Shown: positions 8,846 through 17,871, counted from the stretch's first letter. The stretch: DNA of 64,000 nucleotides from Prevotella sp. (GCA_023665755.1 JAMPDF010000003.1:76572-140571); one strand, 5' to 3'. The notes: generated from the sequence alone by a model not told the origin. Translations and numbers: made by a program.

Positions 8846-10415
8846 TATGTTTTTCCTCCTCAATCATTTTGAGTGCGCATTTGATACCATCAATAGCACT
8901 TGTCATAATTCCACCTGCGTAACCTGCTCCCTCTCCAATCGGATATACGCCTTCCATACTAGATACAAATCGTTCATTTCTTGTCACTTGAATGGGACTA
9001 GAAGATCGCGTTTCAACACCAGTTAATATCGCATCATGATCATCAAATCCTACAATCTTTTTGCCAAAATCCTCCATGGCTTCTATCAACGCATCATTTA
9101 ACCAATTGGGAAAAATGGTTCGTAAATTAGCAAAATAATACCCTGGTAAAATAGAAGGTGAAACTGATCCCAATGCTTGGGTTTGTCGATTCAATTTAAA
9201 ATCTTCCCACCTTTGAACTGGAGCCAAATATCCTTTTTGATATGCCAATTGCTCAAAATGTCGCTGATAATCTAGTCCATCTAAAGCAGAGGATTGGTAA
9301 TAATCGTTTGGTTTTACTTCCACCAAGATAGCTGCATTCGCATTGGTTGCATCTCGTAAACGGTTGCTCATACCATTAACAACCAAATGTCCTTCTTCGC
9401 TACTAGCATTGACCACATGACCGCCTGGACACATACAAAAGCTATAGACTGCTCTTTGACCAGAAGGATGCGCAACAAGTTTATATGTAGCTGGAGAAAG
9501 ATATCTTTTGGCTTGATGGTACAAAGCATCATTGATATTTTCTTGTAAATGTTCTATCCGTACTCCTATTGCAAATGATTTAGGTTTTAAAGTAATCCCT
9601 ATTGCTTCTAACATTTGATAAGTATCCTGTGCACTATGACCAATAGCTAAAATGACACCATCATATATACCTGATTCTATTTTTCCCTCAAAGGTTGCTT
9701 TTACACCTTGTGGGTGGGTTTGAATCATTGTTAATTTTGTTTCAAAATAAATGCTTACACCCAACTCTATCAAATAGTATCTAATATTGACCAATACCTT
9801 TCTCAAAATATCTGTTCCAATATGGGGTTTGGCTTCATATAAAATATCTTTGGGAGCGCCAAACCGAACAAAGGTCTCTAGTACATATCTAGAAAGAGGT
9901 ACAGTATTTCCTGTGTTGAGTTTTCCATCAGAAAAAGTGCCTGCTCCACCTTCTCCAAACTGAATATTAGAAGTAGGATTCAATTTTCCTGTATGAAAAA
10001 AAGTGTTAACATCGTTCACTCTCTCTTCTACCATTTTCCCCCTTTCAATCAACGTTACTTTGGCACCAGCCTGCGCCAAAATCAGTGTATGAAATAAACC
10101 AGCTGGCCCCATTCCAACTACTAAATAGTGTTTGTCAGAATTGAATTGAGGTATCTTTAGTTGAAAAGGTTGATACAATTCCACTTTTGAGTATCGTTTG
10201 ATTAATAATTGTTCATACCTAGATTGTTGTAGAGTAAAGGCAACTTGTAAAACATATTGGGGATTATCTCTTGCATCTATGCTTTTTTTGAGTAACATAC
10301 ACGACTGAATAGGCATTTTAAACTTATTTTCTAACGTCTGCTTACAAAACTGAACTAGCTCATCATCGGTAACATTCGAAGTAATGGGGTAATATAAAGG
10401 ACTATATTTTAGCAT
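8835..10415 (-). CDS. FAD/NAD(P)-dependent dehydrogenase (COG2509-like)
   Basis: 526 residues. An N-terminal region of about 95 residues precedes a dinucleotide-binding fold with VVGMGPAGLFHTLILAQAGA near residue 105 and a conserved F-S-D-G-K-L-N-T block near 165. A C-terminal stretch, G-E-G-A-G-Y-A-G-G-I-M, resembles the FAD-closing motif of the family of long flavoproteins annotated as uncharacterised FAD-dependent dehydrogenases. Substrate unknown. The ATG at 10415 has AAAGGGG 7 bases upstream; a TTG at 10439 would swallow that site. The start overlaps the end of the preceding flavoprotein gene, suggesting coupled translation. Confidence 0.8.
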   Translation of the reverse strand: MLKYSPLYYPITSNVTDDELVQFCKQTLENKFKMPIQSCMLLKKSIDARDNPQYVLQVAFTLQQSRYEQLLIKRYSKVELYQPFQLKIPQFNSDKHYLVVGMGPAGLFHTLILAQAGAKVTLIERGKMVEERVNDVNTFFHTGKLNPTSNIQFGEGGAGTFSDGKLNTGNTVPLSRYVLETFVRFGAPKDILYEAKPHIGTDILRKVLVNIRYYLIELGVSIYFETKLTMIQTHPQGVKATFEGKIESGIYDGVILAIGHSAQDTYQMLEAIGITLKPKSFAIGVRIEHLQENINDALYHQAKRYLSPATYKLVAHPSGQRAVYSFCMCPGGHVVNASSEEGHLVVNGMSNRLRDATNANAAILVEVKPNDYYQSSALDGLDYQRHFEQLAYQKGYLAPVQRWEDFKLNRQTQALGSVSPSILPGYYFANLRTIFPNWLNDALIEAMEDFGKKIVGFDDHDAILTGVETRSSSPIQVTRNERFVSSMEGVYPIGEGAGYAGGIMTSAIDGIKCALKMIEEEKHSGK

Positions 10416-11599
10416 CTTTTTTCCCCTTTCTGTTGACAAACGATATGTCTAGCCACTTGTTTGGCACTAGCAAATGCAAAATGAAGATTATATCCTCCAC
10501 ATATACCATCAATATCTAATAATTCACCTATGACATAAGCACGAGGGTATTTGATTAATTCTAGATTCGTGTTTACTTCTTGGAGATCTACTCCTCCTAG
10601 TGTAATTTGTGACCTTTCAAATCCATAGTCTCCAATGATATGAAGGGGATAATGCATAATACAATTTATTATCGTATCTATATCTTGTGTCATAGATATA
10701 ATTTTTTGTGCTAACATTTTAGGTAAAATTCCCATTACAATTTCTAATAAGGTTTTTTGTTGTTTTAGTCCATTTTGAATAAATGTTTGAAGATCCATTT
10801 GACTCAAATGAGGCAAGAAACGAATATATACATCAAAAGGAGATGTCAATCTTTGAATAATGCGTGAAGCGTTCATAATAACAATGCCACTAACACCATC
10901 TTCTTTAAACTGAATTTCTCCTCTTTCTTGAAATATACATTGACCATTTTTTTGGTAAATTTCTACTTCTGCTTTTTGACGAAGCCCATTTAAGCCCTTT
11001 ACATCTGCGTTTACCGTCTTTAGTCCTACAAGCCCAGGATATAAAGCAGTCACCTGTATGCCTAATTTTTGCATCAACGAATAACCTTCTCCACTAGATC
11101 CAAGATATGCGGCAGATTTACCACCTGTTGCAAAAATGACAAAATCTACATCTATATCTTGATGGTTTGTTTTGATCTTATATCCACTTTGATGAGGTAT
11201 AACTAACTGCACAAGTGTATTGGTTTTAATTAAAATACGAAATCTTTTGAGATTCATTATCAATACATCTAATACAGTATTTGCACTCTCTGTGACTGGA
11301 TATACTCTACCTGCTTGATCAGTATAAGTCAATAGTCCTAATCTCGACATGTCTTGTTGAATGTTTTCTTCTTGATAGACCGAAAGAATGGACTGAACAA
11401 AAGGGCTATTGTAATACTTTACATTGATGTCTTGATTCGATAAATTACATTTTCCATTTCCTGTTGCCAGTATTTTCTTTCCCACTCGGTCCATTTTTTC
11501 AATAATGATGACTTCTACTTGGTCAGCAAGCATTTGTTTGAGATAAATCGCACACATTAGTCCTGATGCACCGCCACCTATAATACCAATTTTTTTCAT
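10409..11599 (-). CDS. HI0933-family flavoprotein
   Basis: 396 residues. The N-terminus carries a dinucleotide-binding GIIGGGASGLMCA, then the V-G-K-K-I-L-A-T-G-N-G-K-C-N-L block characteristic of the HI0933/YhiN flavoprotein family, and the late G-E-L-L-D-I-D-G-I-C-G-G-Y-N-L-H-F-A-F-A-S-A signature. Family members are probable FAD oxidoreductases of unknown physiological role. It is the first gene of a four-gene operon (two flavoproteins, a methyltransferase, a double GNAT) preceded by a clear promoter. Pairing of two unrelated flavoproteins with a methyltransferase suggests a shared, unidentified modification or redox job. Confidence 0.88.
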   Translation of the reverse strand: MKKIGIIGGGASGLMCAIYLKQMLADQVEVIIIEKMDRVGKKILATGNGKCNLSNQDINVKYYNSPFVQSILSVYQEENIQQDMSRLGLLTYTDQAGRVYPVTESANTVLDVLIMNLKRFRILIKTNTLVQLVIPHQSGYKIKTNHQDIDVDFVIFATGGKSAAYLGSSGEGYSLMQKLGIQVTALYPGLVGLKTVNADVKGLNGLRQKAEVEIYQKNGQCIFQERGEIQFKEDGVSGIVIMNASRIIQRLTSPFDVYIRFLPHLSQMDLQTFIQNGLKQQKTLLEIVMGILPKMLAQKIISMTQDIDTIINCIMHYPLHIIGDYGFERSQITLGGVDLQEVNTNLELIKYPRAYVIGELLDIDGICGGYNLHFAFASAKQVARHIVCQQKGEKRC

Positions 11600-11622
11600 A
11601 ATTTCACATATCCTTTATCAGT

Positions 11623-11652
11623 ATTATATCAAAAAATAAAAAGAATTGTCAT
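11623..11652 (-). promoter_or_regulatory. Promoter of flavoprotein operon
   Basis: Minus strand ATGACA (11652-11647), 18-base spacer, TATAAT (11628-11623), 24 bases before the HI0933-family start. Confidence 0.65.
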
Positions 11653-11665
11653 ATCAATAACTCTA

Positions 11666-11718
11666 AAAATGAAAAATGCTTGTCTATTCCTTTGATTTTC
11701 TCAAAGATAAACAAGCAT
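11666..11718 (-). terminator. Terminator of ABC exporter operon
   Basis: Stem ATGCTTGT/ACAAGCAT with a second inner stem (TTTGA/TCAAA), followed on the minus strand by TTTTCATTTTT. It lies 11 bases downstream of the permease stop. Confidence 0.75.
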
Positions 11719-11728
11719 AAATGGCAAA

Positions 11729-12931
11729 TTATTTAGAAAACATTACTTTTTCACTATTGAACATCTTGGTTAAGAAGAAGACAAAAGCACTTGCATACAC
11801 AACATTGGATATAATGGTTATTAAAACAGGAATAACAGCCATTTGAAAACTAAATATATTACCCATCACTTTAATACTATTATAAATAGGAATCAAATAA
11901 ATCAAATAATTGCTACTTACCTCTGTAGATTTAGATAACATAGCAAACAGGCCAATAACCATTACTACAATCATCAGTGGGGTAACTAACGTAGTTGCCT
12001 CTTTTACACTCTTTGCATAGGCAGATATCACACTAATTAAACCAATTAAAATGAGAACAGTTGAAATAATAATGAGAAGGAGCCATATATAGTCTGTAAA
12101 TTGATAACTTGCTGTAATCTCCAGTTCTCCCATTCCCTTCATCATATTTGGCAAAGATAAAATAGTTCCAATGAAACTACTGATAGCACAAAGCACCGCA
12201 ATGACACTCAAACTCATCAGTTTACCCATAGCTAGTTCACTACGCTTCATTGGGGTAACCAATAGGGTTGCAATCGTTCCTCTTTCTTTTTCACCTGCAA
12301 TAGATTCAGGTGCTACTGCCATACATCCACTAAATAAAAACATCAAAATCAAAAATGGCAATAACATTCCTAAAATGGTTGCGGTCAAATCCTCATTGGT
12401 TGCTAAATCAAACTGAATATCTGGCTGTATATTAATATCAAATTTATTGGTCAAAGTCCCTTCATAATTGGTAAATATCGTATTCAGCAAACTATATGCT
12501 GCAAAAGATTCACTTTTTACAGAGTTATAATACATTCTAATATAAGGAGCAGTTTGTCCTGAACTTACATCATATTCTGCTACCTTATTATCAAAATCTG
12601 GACTAAACTCTATGCACAAGTCAGCTTCTTTGTTTTTTATTTTGTCTTTTATATTTTCATCAAAATCATCTATCTCGTAATATTCAGCTTGAAACTGACT
12701 TGCTATAAGCAATGGTTGAATCTTTTCTTCAAAAGAAGCTGGTGCATTGATGGTATAAATAGTAGTAACATAATCCTCATCTACTTGTGTTTCATTGAAA
12801 ACAGCACTTCCCATAAAAGTATATATTGTAAATATCAATAAACCTGGCAAAATCAAGGTTGTTAGGACAAGCCGTTTATCCCCAAAAAAACGTGCAAATT
12901 CTTTTTTAATGATAGTTAAAATATTCTTCAT
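11729..12931 (-). CDS. natB: ABC-2 type permease, NatB-like
   Basis: 400 residues: one N-terminal membrane segment, a long extracytoplasmic region of about 150 residues, then five or six membrane segments. The motif PESIAGEKERGTIATLL near residue 215 is the hallmark of NatB-like ABC-2 permeases. Family members in Bacillus export Na+; the substrate here is inferred from the pairing and could equally be a peptide or drug. Its ATG overlaps the ATPase stop (ATGA). It ends 11 bases before a strong terminator. Confidence 0.82.
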   Translation of the reverse strand: MKNILTIIKKEFARFFGDKRLVLTTLILPGLLIFTIYTFMGSAVFNETQVDEDYVTTIYTINAPASFEEKIQPLLIASQFQAEYYEIDDFDENIKDKIKNKEADLCIEFSPDFDNKVAEYDVSSGQTAPYIRMYYNSVKSESFAAYSLLNTIFTNYEGTLTNKFDINIQPDIQFDLATNEDLTATILGMLLPFLILMFLFSGCMAVAPESIAGEKERGTIATLLVTPMKRSELAMGKLMSLSVIAVLCAISSFIGTILSLPNMMKGMGELEITASYQFTDYIWLLLIIISTVLILIGLISVISAYAKSVKEATTLVTPLMIVVMVIGLFAMLSKSTEVSSNYLIYLIPIYNSIKVMGNIFSFQMAVIPVLITIISNVVYASAFVFFLTKMFNSEKVMFSK

Positions 12932-13704
12932 TCTACATCACCTACTTCATTTTGATAAATGTCAAAGAAAACATCTTCTAGCGATCTTCCTTGTGTAACA
13001 TTAACAAGTTCATCACAAACAATCATTTTTCCGTTAATAATAATTCCTACACGATCACATATTTTTTCTACTAAACTAAAAATATGAGTAGATACCAAAA
13101 TGGTTTTTCCTGCTTGTCTTAATTCTTGTAAAAAATCAGTCACTACCTTAGCTGTCAAAACATCTAAACCATTGGTAGGCTCATCAAATACAATAATACT
13201 AGGATCATGCACAATTGAAATCACTAAAGATACTTTTTGTTTCATACCTGTTGATAAATTGGCTACTTTGACTTCCGCAAATTGATCAATTCCAAATTTT
13301 TCAAATAACACTTTTTTTCGTTGTTTTGCTGTTTCCTCATCTACACCATGCAACTGGCTAAAGAAATCAAATAGATAATTAGGCGTAAAAAAATCCTCTA
13401 ATTTTAATTCGCTTGTCAAAAAACCAATCCGATTTCTCACTTCTTCTGGATGCGCTTTGGCACTATACCCTTCTACTAATACATCTCCACTATCACTTTT
13501 GATGAGGGTTGAAATCATTCTCAAAGTTGTGGTTTTTCCTGCACCATTAGGTCCAAGCAATCCAAAAATCTCTCCTTTTTTTAAATCAAATGATAAGTCA
13601 TTTACTGCAATCTTTTCAGCTTGATTCGTTTTTTCAATTTTTTGTTGCTTTCTCGAAAGACGAAATGTCTTCTTTAAATGCTTTGCTTCTAAAACAATGT
13701 CCAC
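12928..13704 (-). CDS. natA: ABC transporter ATPase, NatA-like
   Basis: 258 residues. Walker A GPNGAGKTT near residue 53, signature LSTGMKQKV near 150, Walker B IIVFDEP near 170, and the switch His in S-T-H-I-F. It should energise the adjacent NatB-like permease. Start is GTG with GAAGGAGG 6 bases upstream. Residues 15-30 form a short basic insertion (S-R-K-Q-Q-K-I-E-K) not seen in all family members. The pair forms a two-gene operon with a promoter that carries repeated TAGACCGA boxes. Confidence 0.86.
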   Translation of the reverse strand: MDIVLEAKHLKKTFRLSRKQQKIEKTNQAEKIAVNDLSFDLKKGEIFGLLGPNGAGKTTTLRMISTLIKSDSGDVLVEGYSAKAHPEEVRNRIGFLTSELKLEDFFTPNYLFDFFSQLHGVDEETAKQRKKVLFEKFGIDQFAEVKVANLSTGMKQKVSLVISIVHDPSIIVFDEPTNGLDVLTAKVVTDFLQELRQAGKTILVSTHIFSLVEKICDRVGIIINGKMIVCDELVNVTQGRSLEDVFFDIYQNEVGDVE

Positions 13705-13728
13705 AATATACCTCCTTCACTATATATA

Positions 13729-13798
13729 TCGGTCTATTTTACTGTTGTTTAGACTTCAAATTTTTTTTATTATATCATATTTTTATATCTTCGGTCTA
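13729..13798 (-). promoter_or_regulatory. natAB promoter with repeated TAGACCGA boxes
   Basis: On the minus strand TATAAT (13774-13769) is preceded by TAGACC (13798-13793) at 18 bases. That hexamer is part of TAGACCGA, and the same octamer recurs at 13736-13729 between promoter and start. Two identical boxes, one at the -35 region and one in the leader, look like regulator sites. Confidence 0.5.
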
Positions 13799-13910
13799 TG
13801 TTTACACATTATTTTATCTATAATTTCAAATGTATTTTAAGCAGTCATTATGATTATCTATTTTATAGATTTTCTTTTTTTGGAAACAAAAACTATTTTA
13901 AATTTAGACG

Positions 13911-13937
13911 TAAAAAAAATACAAGACACTAGTCTTG
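13911..13937 (-). terminator. Terminator after ytfJ
   Basis: CAAGAC-ACTA-GTCTTG hairpin followed on the minus strand by eight T, starting 5 bases after the ytfJ stop. Confidence 0.85.
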
Positions 13938-13941
13938 CATT

Positions 13942-14313
13942 TTATTCTTTTTTTCCTTTTTGAAACAATTGGAAAAATTGATGTGCCATATCTGGTATTA
14001 AATCAATTAAATTTTCTAAAATATGTGATTTTTCTTCTAAATGTAATACTTTTACATCTGTTTGAGTAATCACCAAAAAAGCAATTGGAGTAAGATTAAC
14101 TGTGCCGCCTGCTGCTCCCCCAAATGGATCATCATCCCTAGTTTCTTTTTTTTGGTTGATACCCCCACTAATAAATCCACATTTGACTTTAGAAATAGGG
14201 AATACGGATATCCCATTAAACGTCATCATTTTTCCGATGACTACATTCACATCCACTAGTGACTTCATTTTCTCGGTTGATAAATTGAGCAAATCACTGA
14301 AATTATTGGTCAT
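13942..14313 (-). CDS. ytfJ: YtfJ/GerW-family sporulation-associated protein
   Basis: 123 residues. The family pattern is visible: V-V-I-G-K near residue 24, I-P-I-S-K-V-x-x-G-F-like F-P-I-S-K-V-K-C-G-F-I-S-G-G near 38-50, a Gly-rich FGGAAGGTV patch, and the T-P-I-A-F-L-V I-T segment. In Bacillus, GerW (YtfJ) is made in the forespore and needed for normal germination. The ytfI-ytfJ order and the 4-base overlap are as in Bacillus. This is the only sporulation-linked pair in the window, so it suggests but does not prove spore formation; YtfJ homologues also occur in some non-sporing Bacillota. Confidence 0.85.
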   Translation of the reverse strand: MTNNFSDLLNLSTEKMKSLVDVNVVIGKMMTFNGISVFPISKVKCGFISGGINQKKETRDDDPFGGAAGGTVNLTPIAFLVITQTDVKVLHLEEKSHILENLIDLIPDMAHQFFQLFQKGKKE

Positions 14314-14885
14314 ACTTGTTTCTCCTTTTTTGATAATATTTGCTTTACGCCTTTTAGATTTTTAAGGCTTGCTAGAACAATTTGAAATAAGGTTGCGGAT
14401 AACTCAATCTCTAATTGTATTCCAACATTGGTTTCATCAAACATCACTTGGTAGTAGTCATTATCAATATATTGAAAAGTGGATTCAATATATCGTTTTA
14501 CTGCAGATACTACCATCCAATTGGTAAATCCTAGTGCTGGAAACAAATTTGGATGAGAATGACTCAATCCTGATATGATGGTTACCTTATTGACTCTTGC
14601 GCATTCCAACAATAGATATACATAAAAATTATTTTTTTTTAAATCTTTTAAACTTTCATTTAAATTGGGAGTAAAACACAAATCCACAAAAGATATTATA
14701 TGTTCTTTTGATTTATTATTGGCATTTTGATACATTCTTATACTCAAAATCCGTTTTTTCAATAAGTATAAATCAATGCGAAAGGGCTCTTTATTTCTTT
14801 TTTGAATTCGTCCTTTCACGGGTATAAGTAATATACAATTGATGAAAAATAAAATAATACACAATATGATTATAGCTTTTAACAT
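14310..14885 (-). CDS. ytfI: YtfI-like DUF2953 membrane protein
   Basis: 191 residues with one N-terminal membrane helix (residues 3-22) and a soluble remainder. Partner and gene order (directly upstream of ytfJ, overlapping by 4 bases) match YtfI, a DUF2953 protein. The end of the domain shows the F-D-E-T-N-V-G-I-Q-L pattern followed by helical, basic residues. Role unknown; inferred to act with YtfJ. The upstream region is divergent with yidD and no strong ribosome site is seen. Confidence 0.72.
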   Translation of the reverse strand: MLKAIIILCIILFFINCILLIPVKGRIQKRNKEPFRIDLYLLKKRILSIRMYQNANNKSKEHIISFVDLCFTPNLNESLKDLKKNNFYVYLLLECARVNKVTIISGLSHSHPNLFPALGFTNWMVVSAVKRYIESTFQYIDNDYYQVMFDETNVGIQLEIELSATLFQIVLASLKNLKGVKQILSKKEKQV

Positions 14886-14927
14886 ATGTTTATTTTGAAC
14901 TTAATTTTGTTTTTTTATACATCCTAT

Positions 14928-14956
14928 AAGACATTTTGCCTATTTTTTGGTATAAT
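14928..14956 (+). promoter_or_regulatory. Promoter of yidD
   Basis: AAGACA (14928-14933), 17-base spacer, TATAAT (14951-14956). The leader is very short, with AGGTGAT just before the ATG at 14974. Confidence 0.65.
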
Positions 14957-14973
14957 GGGTGATAGGTGATATT

Positions 14974-15678
14974 ATGTTTATATTCAATCGTTGGGCTATA
15001 CAATTGATTTCCTTTTATCAAAAACATAAAACGGTTTCTGGTAGATGTAGACACTATCCAACTTGTTCTCATTATGGTATAGCTTGCTATCAAAAGTTTA
15101 ACTTTATAAAGGCAACTTGTTTGACAGGATTTCGTATTTTGAGATGCAACCCTTTAAGTGTGAAAGTCTATGATCCTGTTCCTTTAACCAAGAAAGAAAA
15201 ACAGGAGAAAGAAGAAAGATTAAAAACACTACTCCCGTTAAAACAACTTCTTCTATCGATACACCAACAATACCCAATGAGCCAAATAGAAGATGATTTG
15301 ATTTTATTATTTGAAAATACCTTTTGTAAACCTACACCACTACCACCTAACCAGACTTTAGAATCAATTGGTTTTGATACCTTTCGTATATATATTCCTT
15401 CTAGTCAAGAAGAACCCACTTATACCTTTTCTGATTCATCTTTTTTGATAGATACATCCCATTTGACAATTTTTTTTGATAAGGTAGATATATTGTTGCA
15501 AATGATCAAACAAAAAGAAATAGATTATAGCTTACCTTTTTCTAAAATAAAAGAAAAGATATATCCTTATCTCAAAGGAAATATCCCCTTTACCCATAGC
15601 AAAATCTATCGACAACATTATTCAAACCAGTACATTGTAGTCAAACAAAATTTAGAAGAATCTAATAATTTAAAATAA
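14974..15678 (+). CDS. yidD: YidD-family protein with long C-terminal extension
   Basis: 234 residues, against about 70-90 for normal YidD, a membrane-associated factor that helps YidC insert proteins. Residues 1-70 carry the whole family signature: Y-Q-K-H, S-G-R-C-R-H-Y-P-T-C-S-H-Y-G, F-R-I-L-R-C-N-P and Y-D-P-V-P. The next 165 residues, of acidic and aromatic composition, are unlike other YidD proteins that I know and have no recognised domain. ATG at 14974 is chosen (AGGTGAT upstream; TATAAT overlaps any earlier start). Transcribed alone and followed by a terminator. Confidence 0.88.
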   Translation: MFIFNRWAIQLISFYQKHKTVSGRCRHYPTCSHYGIACYQKFNFIKATCLTGFRILRCNPLSVKVYDPVPLTKKEKQEKEERLKTLLPLKQLLLSIHQQYPMSQIEDDLILLFENTFCKPTPLPPNQTLESIGFDTFRIYIPSSQEEPTYTFSDSSFLIDTSHLTIFFDKVDILLQMIKQKEIDYSLPFSKIKEKIYPYLKGNIPFTHSKIYRQHYSNQYIVVKQNLEESNNLK

Positions 15679-15684
15679 AAAACT

Positions 15685-15712
15685 AAGTGTAGCATAATGT
15701 TACACTTTTTTC
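15685..15712 (+). terminator. Terminator after yidD
   Basis: AAGTGTA and TACACTT form a stem around 9 bases, followed by TTTTT. Confidence 0.8.
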
Positions 15713-15806
15713 TTGCCTTCACTATCTATTTGCTTATTTTAAATAGTTACTACTAGCAATAACAATTGGATATACCTGATGACAGAATAATAACATATAC
15801 GATAAC

Positions 15807-15842
15807 AAAATACGCTTGAGCATATATGCTCAAGCGTATTTT
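15807..15842. terminator. Perfect 36-bp palindromic terminator
   Basis: AAAATACGCTTGAGCATA is followed at once by its exact complement. A/T-rich ends make it a likely terminator for the DUF3795 gene on the minus strand. Confidence 0.8.
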
Positions 15843-15856
15843 CATTACAAATTGAT

Positions 15857-16147
15857 TTATTCATTCTTTTTTAACCGTTCTATTCTATCTTTTATATTTT
15901 GTTCAAATTCTTCATCTGAATATTGAGGATCACGAGTTTGTTTCCAAATATCACAAGGCAGTTTCTCACAAGTTAAACAATCTTTATATCCATTTAAATT
16001 GACACAACAATGATAAATAGGGCATGCGGTATCATTTGGGCAATGAAAAACCTTGCCACAATGAGCATTACAACCTTTGCACATAGATGCCGTATAACAA
16101 TAGCATTCTTCACAATTAGAACCACATATACTCACGTTTTTATTCAT
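15857..16147 (-). CDS. Cys-rich DUF3795 protein
   Basis: 96 residues with 15 or so cysteines in pairs: C-G-S-N-C-E-E-C-Y-C-Y near the start, C-K-G-C-N-A-H-C-G, C-P-N-D-T-A-C-P, C-C and C-L-T-C-E-K-L-P-C. This is the DUF3795 pattern, probably metal- or iron-sulphur-binding; no function is established. ATG at 16147 follows GAGG by 8 bases. It lies 10 bases after the GyrI-like gene and is probably co-transcribed with it. Confidence 0.82.
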   Translation of the reverse strand: MNKNVSICGSNCEECYCYTASMCKGCNAHCGKVFHCPNDTACPIYHCCVNLNGYKDCLTCEKLPCDIWKQTRDPQYSDEEFEQNIKDRIERLKKNE

Positions 16148-16157
16148 CACTATTACC

Positions 16158-16724
16158 TCATTTTGTCATAGTATTATTTTCCTGCACTGGAACATACAAA
16201 TAACAATACTCATGCCTACCATCTTCTGGTTTAAAAAAGCCATAATATTCAACAATTGGTAGTGTGTCATTACCATAAGTATATCCAAGTTTAGGGGCTA
16301 TTTGCTCGCCAATCCAATGATATGGCGGAATGCCACCCACCCATGGTTCGTGTCCGAGTGCTCTTGCTGTTTCGTCACATATTCTTATTCGCAAAAATTT
16401 TGCAGTAGGAATTTTGTAAATATCATATGAATTCGGCTGAACATCAGTTGCGACAAGAAATCCAAACATCACGCCACTAGGTCGCTCGCATGAAAGATAA
16501 TTCAAACTTATACAAATATCCCAATTATCTTCACGATTGTTTGGTACGGCAGAAACAGACATAAAATCTTCCATAATTTTTTCAACATTCGGTTCATCAA
16601 CATTGTTATCTGCATAACCAACTTTTCCACACCAGATAGTGTCGCTCCATACAATTAAATCAACAACAATTCCGTTGAAGTCATAAGTTTTCACAATATT
16701 TTCTTGAGGATGTTGAATATTCAT
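16158..16724 (-). CDS. GyrI-like small-molecule binding protein
   Basis: 188 residues. The C-terminal two thirds resemble the effector-binding GyrI/SmAE fold: F-G-F-L-V-A-T, a conserved P-T-A-K-F-L-R-I-R strand, and the closing C-Y-L-Y-V-P-V that ends such domains. There is no DNA-binding domain, so it is a stand-alone ligand binder. GGGGGAAAG precedes the ATG. By eye its G+C is a little higher than its neighbours, consistent with transfer. Pairing with a DUF3795 gene suggests the two came together. It begins the accessory island. Confidence 0.65.
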   Translation of the reverse strand: MNIQHPQENIVKTYDFNGIVVDLIVWSDTIWCGKVGYADNNVDEPNVEKIMEDFMSVSAVPNNREDNWDICISLNYLSCERPSGVMFGFLVATDVQPNSYDIYKIPTAKFLRIRICDETARALGHEPWVGGIPPYHWIGEQIAPKLGYTYGNDTLPIVEYYGFFKPEDGRHEYCYLYVPVQENNTMTK

Positions 16725-17091
16725 TATATCTTTCCCCCTGTTTTGGTTCTAATAAAACGGAAGTTATTGTATTTTTTTACATAAACTCGAATATAGTTTT
16801 TCATATATACTTTCTCCTTTATTGTTTCTTTTAAATCCTTTTTACTTTACTTTTATTGGGATATAATAATCCATCTCTTCATATCCCATTATTTCTTTCG
16901 CAAGTGGTGACGTAATTATATTCCCTAACTTTAAACGTAGTGTATCACGCTCAAATCCGTTTTTTTGCTTATTTATGATAATTGTAAGTATGCTTTGTTG
17001 ATTGCCTAAGATTTTCAACCTAATTGGATGATTTCATTAAGAATCATTATAGCGTTAGATTTTATTGTTTGTCTAAGTCCAATATTAATTT
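16725..17091 (-). other. Junk region of joined gene remnants
   Basis: No intact gene. On the minus strand 16958-16842 is a 38-codon C-terminal fragment of an unidentified protein ending in Y-Y-I-P-I-K-V-K, resembling the end of a GyrI-like effector domain. It abuts a remnant of an RHS gene at 16957-17035. The rest is A/T-rich with nothing recognisable. Confidence 0.6.
16957..17035 (-). pseudogene. Relic of RHS LamG-like region
   Basis: Bases 16957-17004 match 26672-26719 of the intact RHS gene nearly base for base (about 42 of 48), including GATAATTGTAAGTAT. Bases about 17004-17035 then match about 26813-26845, so roughly 95 bases have been deleted between them. The intact region encodes the second LamG-like domain (L-T-I-I-I-D-G-K-K). 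This shows that another RHS gene once lay here. Confidence 0.75.
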
Positions 17092-17871
17092 TTATTTACT
17101 ATTAGCCAGTTTGATAATTTTCTTAATTTGACAATTTGAATAATTACCTACATAAACATATTTAGGATTACCATACTTTAAATTAATCTTTAAATATTTA
17201 TTAAACCAGTGTTTATAATAAACTTTTGTTTGTTTTTCTTCTTCTGTAAGTTTAACTATTTCAATATCTTGGTAATTTGCATTAGAAATGTAATCGGTTA
17301 ATAGTGCTCTTTTGACTTTTAATCCATCAAACGAATTAATTATTTTACTTTCTTTAATCAAACTATCAACAGCATCATCATATTCAGCAACATTCAATGT
17401 TGGATACTTGTTTAAGAATTTTTCTTTAAGTTGATTATTAAGACAAGGACCATTTGATGAAATTTCATCAAACAATTCTTTATCTAAATTAATAAAATAG
17501 TTTAACTTTAAATTTTTTAAAGCGTCAATTATTTTATCTTCTGATTTAGCGTGTAAATGTAGTGAATGTAAATTATTTAAATTTTTAGATAGCAAATCTA
17601 AAGTTTTAAAGCTACTTCTTATTTTTTCAATAACGATCATATTAATTTCAAATTTTAATAAACAATATATGGAATAATATGATTGATCTAAAAGTTGAAA
17701 TTGTTCAATTGTTTTCTTGTAGGTAGGAGTATCACCCAATTCTCTTTTTATGTCTTCCTAACTTACATAATGATCATGACAATTATCAATAATTCTAAGT
17801 AAAGTTCTTCCAGACAAACCGACATCTACAAAATTAAGGAGTTTTATATTTCTTCTTTCAAAATTATTCAT
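17092..17871 (-). pseudogene. Unknown gene interrupted by one in-frame TAG
   Basis: One frame of 259 codons from ATG at 17871 (AGGA upstream) to TAA at 17092, broken only by TAG at codon 38 (17760-17758). The first 37 codons encode M-N-N-F-E-R-R-N-I-K-L-L and G-L-S-G-R-T-L-L-R; the part after the TAG is a mostly helical, Lys/Asn-rich soluble protein of 221 residues with no motif I recognise. It starts 36 bases after a small HTH gene, so the pair resembles a two-gene toxin-antitoxin or regulator-effector unit. The sense codon replaced by TAG cannot be told. Confidence 0.6.
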
